Assembly (NCBI RefSeq): GCF_000485595.1 | Contig: NW_014577351.1 | Coordinates: 115,102 to 179,101 of the forward strand | Source: Priapulus caudatus | Lineage: Eukaryota > Priapulida > Priapulimorpha > Priapulimorphida > Priapulidae | Direction of reading: 5' to 3' | DNA: 64,000 nucleotides | Shown: piece after piece, positions 60,901 through 64,000 of the stretch | How the letters are laid out: every line of letters starts with the position of its first letter | Numbering within the stretch: position 1 is the stretch's first letter | Translations under genes and position numbers: made by a program | Notes under the pieces: model-generated | The model's database searches: none | What the model saw: the letters and a program-made list of their open reading frames with translations, nothing else | What the model was told of the DNA's origin: nothing

Positions 60901-63900
60901 CTTATCCACTTTGATGCGAACTGCATCGGCCGGGCCTTTCATTATTTACGAAAAGCAAACAGTCTCGCCAAACAAATACACGCAGTAACGGGTCACGTCG
61001 TTGACGCCCCATTCATTCCCATCATCGAAGAAGACGGGGATTATTCTGATTACGGAGATGCGAAAATGCAACAGAAGGACATAGCGCAGTGCGCTAAACA
61101 GCGAGTTATTTTCGTATTTGTGGCAAACTCTATCGTAGGAAACGGTTCTAGCATAGCAGAATGCCCTAGTTCCTGAGATCGGCGATTTGGTGGTCCAATG
61201 GGTCCCCATCTTTAAAAATATCAAAGACTGGTACGGCGTAGACTGTGATTAGAAGACACAGTGTCAATCCTCGGCACGCCTCGTCATCATGGCCGCATCA
61301 TATCAAGTAAAGTATTCCACCAATACAATGAAAGTGTCAATGACACTGTAGCTCACCACAAAAAAGGACACAAATGAGTGAGTGAGAAGAAGTCAGTTTT
61401 AGTTGAGCCAACATCGACGTACATTATAGAAACGAAGAGGGGAGAACTCAATTATTCTAGAACAATATTGATAATTATATGTGTAATTTTTTATGTGAAA
61501 ATAATAAATAATATTATATATAAATTATAAATAATTTATAAACCAAAATGAATCACAATTTGTGACGGTAGATGGCGCTATACCGCTTTGATGTTTCTTA
61601 GCATAAATCATTATATCATAATAATAATAATATAATAATAATAGTATAAATCATAATATGTTCATAGCAGGAATTTTGCATTAAAGATATTGTCAATGAA
61701 ATCTTGTAAAACAAACCAGACGAGTGTGACACCACAGACTGTTTGTTATCTGCGTGTCTATATAATATGCTATATAATTGCCAAACCCTACCTAATTTGC
61801 TTCTTTTTTTTTAAATATCAAAACCCCTAGCCCTTATTCATTCACATACCAAAAATGAGCAAAATCCGTTGAACCTGAACTGACTAATGGCAATTCCCAT
61901 TTTTGCCAAAAAATTGCCGTGGCTCGAAAATACGTCGACTGGCATGCTCCAAAATAGGACGTTTAATATGGGAGCATAGCAGTAACAACTATACCCAATT
62001 TCAAACATGTGGGTCAAACGGTTCCTGAGTTATCGTTGACCGTAGCCAAATGTTGACGGACGGACGGACGGACGGACGGACGGACGGACTTACGACGACC
62101 CATGGCAATAGCTCAGCTTGACGATGTCAAGGTGAGCTAAAAAGAATGTTAGCATTGCAACTCTCCCTCACAGTCATTCTCTTACCAATAGGTATTTACA
62201 AGGATACATTAATCAATGGTTTATGCATTTACCTTACTAATCAGAGTTGGCTGCAGCTGCGCAGTTGCATGTCTCACATCAAAGTACCGAGCAATAGTCC
62301 TCTACAAAATGCAACACCAGTGTAAAGGCAGATTAGAGGAAAGTGTCGAATCTTTTGTTTAAACAATCCCAATATGGTCGTGTCAATACCAATAAGCCAA
62401 TAAGCACGTTTTGAATTGCTCAAATGTTCGAATAGTTTCTAAAATCTGGGAATGATTGCACATTTACTATTTTCAAATTTAAAAGTCTATTACCTGCACA
62501 TCTAAAACACTTCTGTAATCTCGTATTTGTTTATGAAATTGGGTCAATACAGAAGAAGCAGTTAGATTCTTAGAAGCCATGGTGACATGGAATGCCAGTT
62601 AATAGATGGAAGACATTACCACACAATTATGTACTTACAGGAGGTGGCAGTGATACATATCTCACGTAGAAGCCACCAGCAATTAAGCTAGCATCTCTAG
62701 CAAGAATTAATGCCGTCAGTGGAACTGAAAATATGTATAATTACAATGCATGCATTATAATACCATCACAAACCAAAACTTAGTACAAGCATAACAAAGA
62801 ACTATCTAGCTCACTTAGGTTAACCAGATATACCAGGGACCCCTTACCTGGTATCAGATTCATGACAGTTAGTGTAATAGTAAGGATGCTGACCAAGAGC
62901 TTATCTGCCAATGGATCAAGATAACTTCCAAGTGCTGATGTCTGGCCTTTGAAATTTCTTGCAATATATCCATCAAGCTATAATGTAGATAGAAACATCA
63001 AAATGTCAGTAGACTTATTAAACAATGTTACATGACAAAATATATACGACATACAGGAATGTGCCCATGGTTGGCAGTAATGAACTGGGCTGTCTAACAC
63101 CAGAGGTCTAACCATCTAAGACTGGCACTTCTGCTCCATGCAAACAAGCAGTTTGTTAACTGTTTTCCTGTCAGTACACATCTACCCAGTGGAATCATTT
63201 TGATCTTATCTGAACCAGGCAACATGCATAAAAGTTGGCATCACACAAAGGTCGGAGATTTCGTACATTTAGAGAAGTATAAATAAGAATCATTACAGAT
63301 AAGGATTTGCTGTGAATCATTCAGCAGTACAGAAGCAATTTATGCAGGTAATAAGCAATCATTATTCACAGCTTATCGGTCTTTATAAAGTTTTCATATT
63401 GATAAAATAATATGTCATACAATGATTATGGTTAAGAGACGGTTCACATATAAAATATTTGATTTTAGATTTCCAACCGAACAAACAGGATAAATACAAA
63501 TTGTATTTTTTGACTCGGCAGGAATGACCAGGCCGAGGCGAGTCATACCAGGTCTGTGATGCCTGCTATACCAAACAGAGTGACTGCTATTCCATAGCTT
63601 TCTTCCAGTACTAGGTATCCAATCACAGGTGCCAATACAATTCGAATGCTGGTCAGGACATTAGGTACTGTCAAAATGTTTTCCTTCTGAAATTATAAAT
63701 TTTAGTAATTATAAAAAGTATACATGTATATATACTAGGGCGTATAATATGTACCTTAACGCGTGCAATTTTTGTAAAAAACAACAACAACATTAAACAA
63801 ATATTTCTGTCTATTAGTTTGTAGCAATAGGGTGAACTCGCCCCACACAGAAAGATAAGTGGGGTTGCAGTTGAATTAATTTCTACTCGTGAAAACAATT

Positions 63901-64000
63901 TGAGACATTGTTTATGAACACAGTGCTCCAGATAATTTTTGGCGTTGATGAGTATTTACTCACCATTTTTTTATGTATGAGTATCGGCAAGATCCCTATG
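57923..64000 (-). CDS. CRLS1: Cardiolipin synthase (CMP-forming), 3' part, cut by window end
   Basis: Makes cardiolipin from CDP-diacylglycerol and phosphatidylglycerol in the inner mitochondrial membrane. Exons: 64000-63964 (partial, less certain), 63686-63549, 62977-62848, 62724-62639, 62301-62233, 59404-59313, 58022-57923. All introns are GT-AG and the phases fit, giving 204 codons plus TGA without the first piece. The CDP-alcohol phosphotransferase signature is intact: DGYIAR at the start of exon 62977-62848, then GSYLDPLAD with its paired aspartates. Further animal-CRLS1-like blocks are [42 protein letters not shown] and [10 protein letters not shown]. Hydrophobic segments match the membrane helices of the family. 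It ends [10 protein letters not shown]. The N-terminus with the mitochondrial targeting sequence lies beyond the window. Intron 59405-62232 is the largest (2.8 kb) and holds a promoter-like island and a dispersed repeat. Confidence 0.95.
58449..58471. repeat. Perfect 11-bp-stem palindrome in a CRLS1 intron
   Basis: TATTCTATATA, one-base loop, then its exact complement. AT-rich and hairpin-forming. Confidence 0.8.
60635..60885. promoter_or_regulatory. CRE/CCAAT/ETS promoter-like island inside a CRLS1 intron
   Basis: Two full CRE sites TGACGTCA (60635-60642 and 60755-60762), an inverted CCAAT box (ATTGG, 60780-60784) and a palindromic ETS site CACTTCCGGAAGTG (60872-60885) lie within 250 bases in a relatively GC-rich stretch. 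This combination is typical of housekeeping promoters. No gene start on either strand is certain. Confidence 0.4.
60883..61176 (+). other. Unassigned open frame beside the promoter-like island
   Basis: A plus-strand frame of 97 codons starts just after the ETS palindrome and ends CPSS and TGA. The composition is protein-like ([20 protein letters not shown], then acidic GDYSDYGD), but the frame begins with GTG, not ATG, and has no recognised domain. The nearest ATG (60893) is in another frame and gives only about 31 codons. It could be an exon of a gene nested in the CRLS1 intron, or chance. Confidence 0.25.
61617..61650. repeat. (ATA/AATA)n microsatellite
   Basis: Short AT-rich trinucleotide array in a CRLS1 intron, downstream of a TAGATGGCGCTA motif at 61569-61580. 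Confidence 0.75.
61840..62143 (-). mobile_element. Hairpin-led (GTCC)n dispersed element, copy 2
   Basis: On the minus strand it begins TTTTTAGCTCACCTTGAC with a hairpin (CTTGACatcGTCAAG), then seven to nine GTCC tetramers (62054-62089), then CAACATTTGG. This is the same order as the copy at 48190. It lies inside the CRLS1 intron, 90 bases from an exon. The far end is uncertain. Confidence 0.65.

Overview
The window is nuclear DNA of an animal, most likely a marine invertebrate and possibly a lophotrochozoan. It is AT-rich, gene-poor and full of (CA)n, (TA)n, (GATA)n and (CCAT)n arrays. The supported genes are split by GT-AG introns. One is clearly an animal mitochondrial cardiolipin synthase, CRLS1. 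Two repeats start with a 'TTTTTAGCTCA' hairpin and carry a (GTCC)n stretch, a layout I associate from memory with mollusc-like genomes. I cannot name the species.

Layout. 0-10.8 kb: non-coding DNA with a three-unit 166-170 bp repeat, an N gap flanked by a 156-bp exact duplicate, microsatellites and a 98-bp foldback. 10.8-23.4 kb: a 5.6 kb segment present twice. The copies differ mostly by single-base indels and copy 1 stops exactly at an N gap, so a false (haplotype) duplication is likely. Copy 2 holds a probable last coding exon with a hydrophobic C-terminal tail. 27.3-34.1 kb (minus): gene A, a reconstructed six-coding-exon gene for a 508-residue, cysteine-free secreted protein with a 45-residue aspartate-rich block followed by a basic Pro/Tyr/Arg-rich half, plus a 5' UTR exon and TATA box. 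35.6-41.1 kb: a roughly 5 kb G-rich minisatellite with a ~30 bp unit, broken by an N gap. 43.5-45.2 kb (minus): gene B, a two-exon gene for a 476-residue secreted, cysteine-free Tyr/Arg/Ser-rich protein. 46-57 kb: palindromes, repeats, (CCAT)n and (GATA)n tracts, one signal-peptide exon on the plus strand (50.2 kb), and an 825-bp terminal-inverted-repeat element filled with a CA/CG minisatellite. 57.9-64.0 kb (minus): the 3' part of CRLS1, running off the window edge.

Genes A and B are the biological interest. They are neighbours on the same strand. Both have an extremely short first coding exon (13 and 10 codons) ending in a phase-0 intron inside the signal peptide, and both encode low-complexity, charged, Tyr-rich secreted chains. 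I read them as candidates for extracellular matrix, biomineral, cuticle, tube or adhesive proteins. That role is inference. CRLS1 is an unrelated housekeeping gene.
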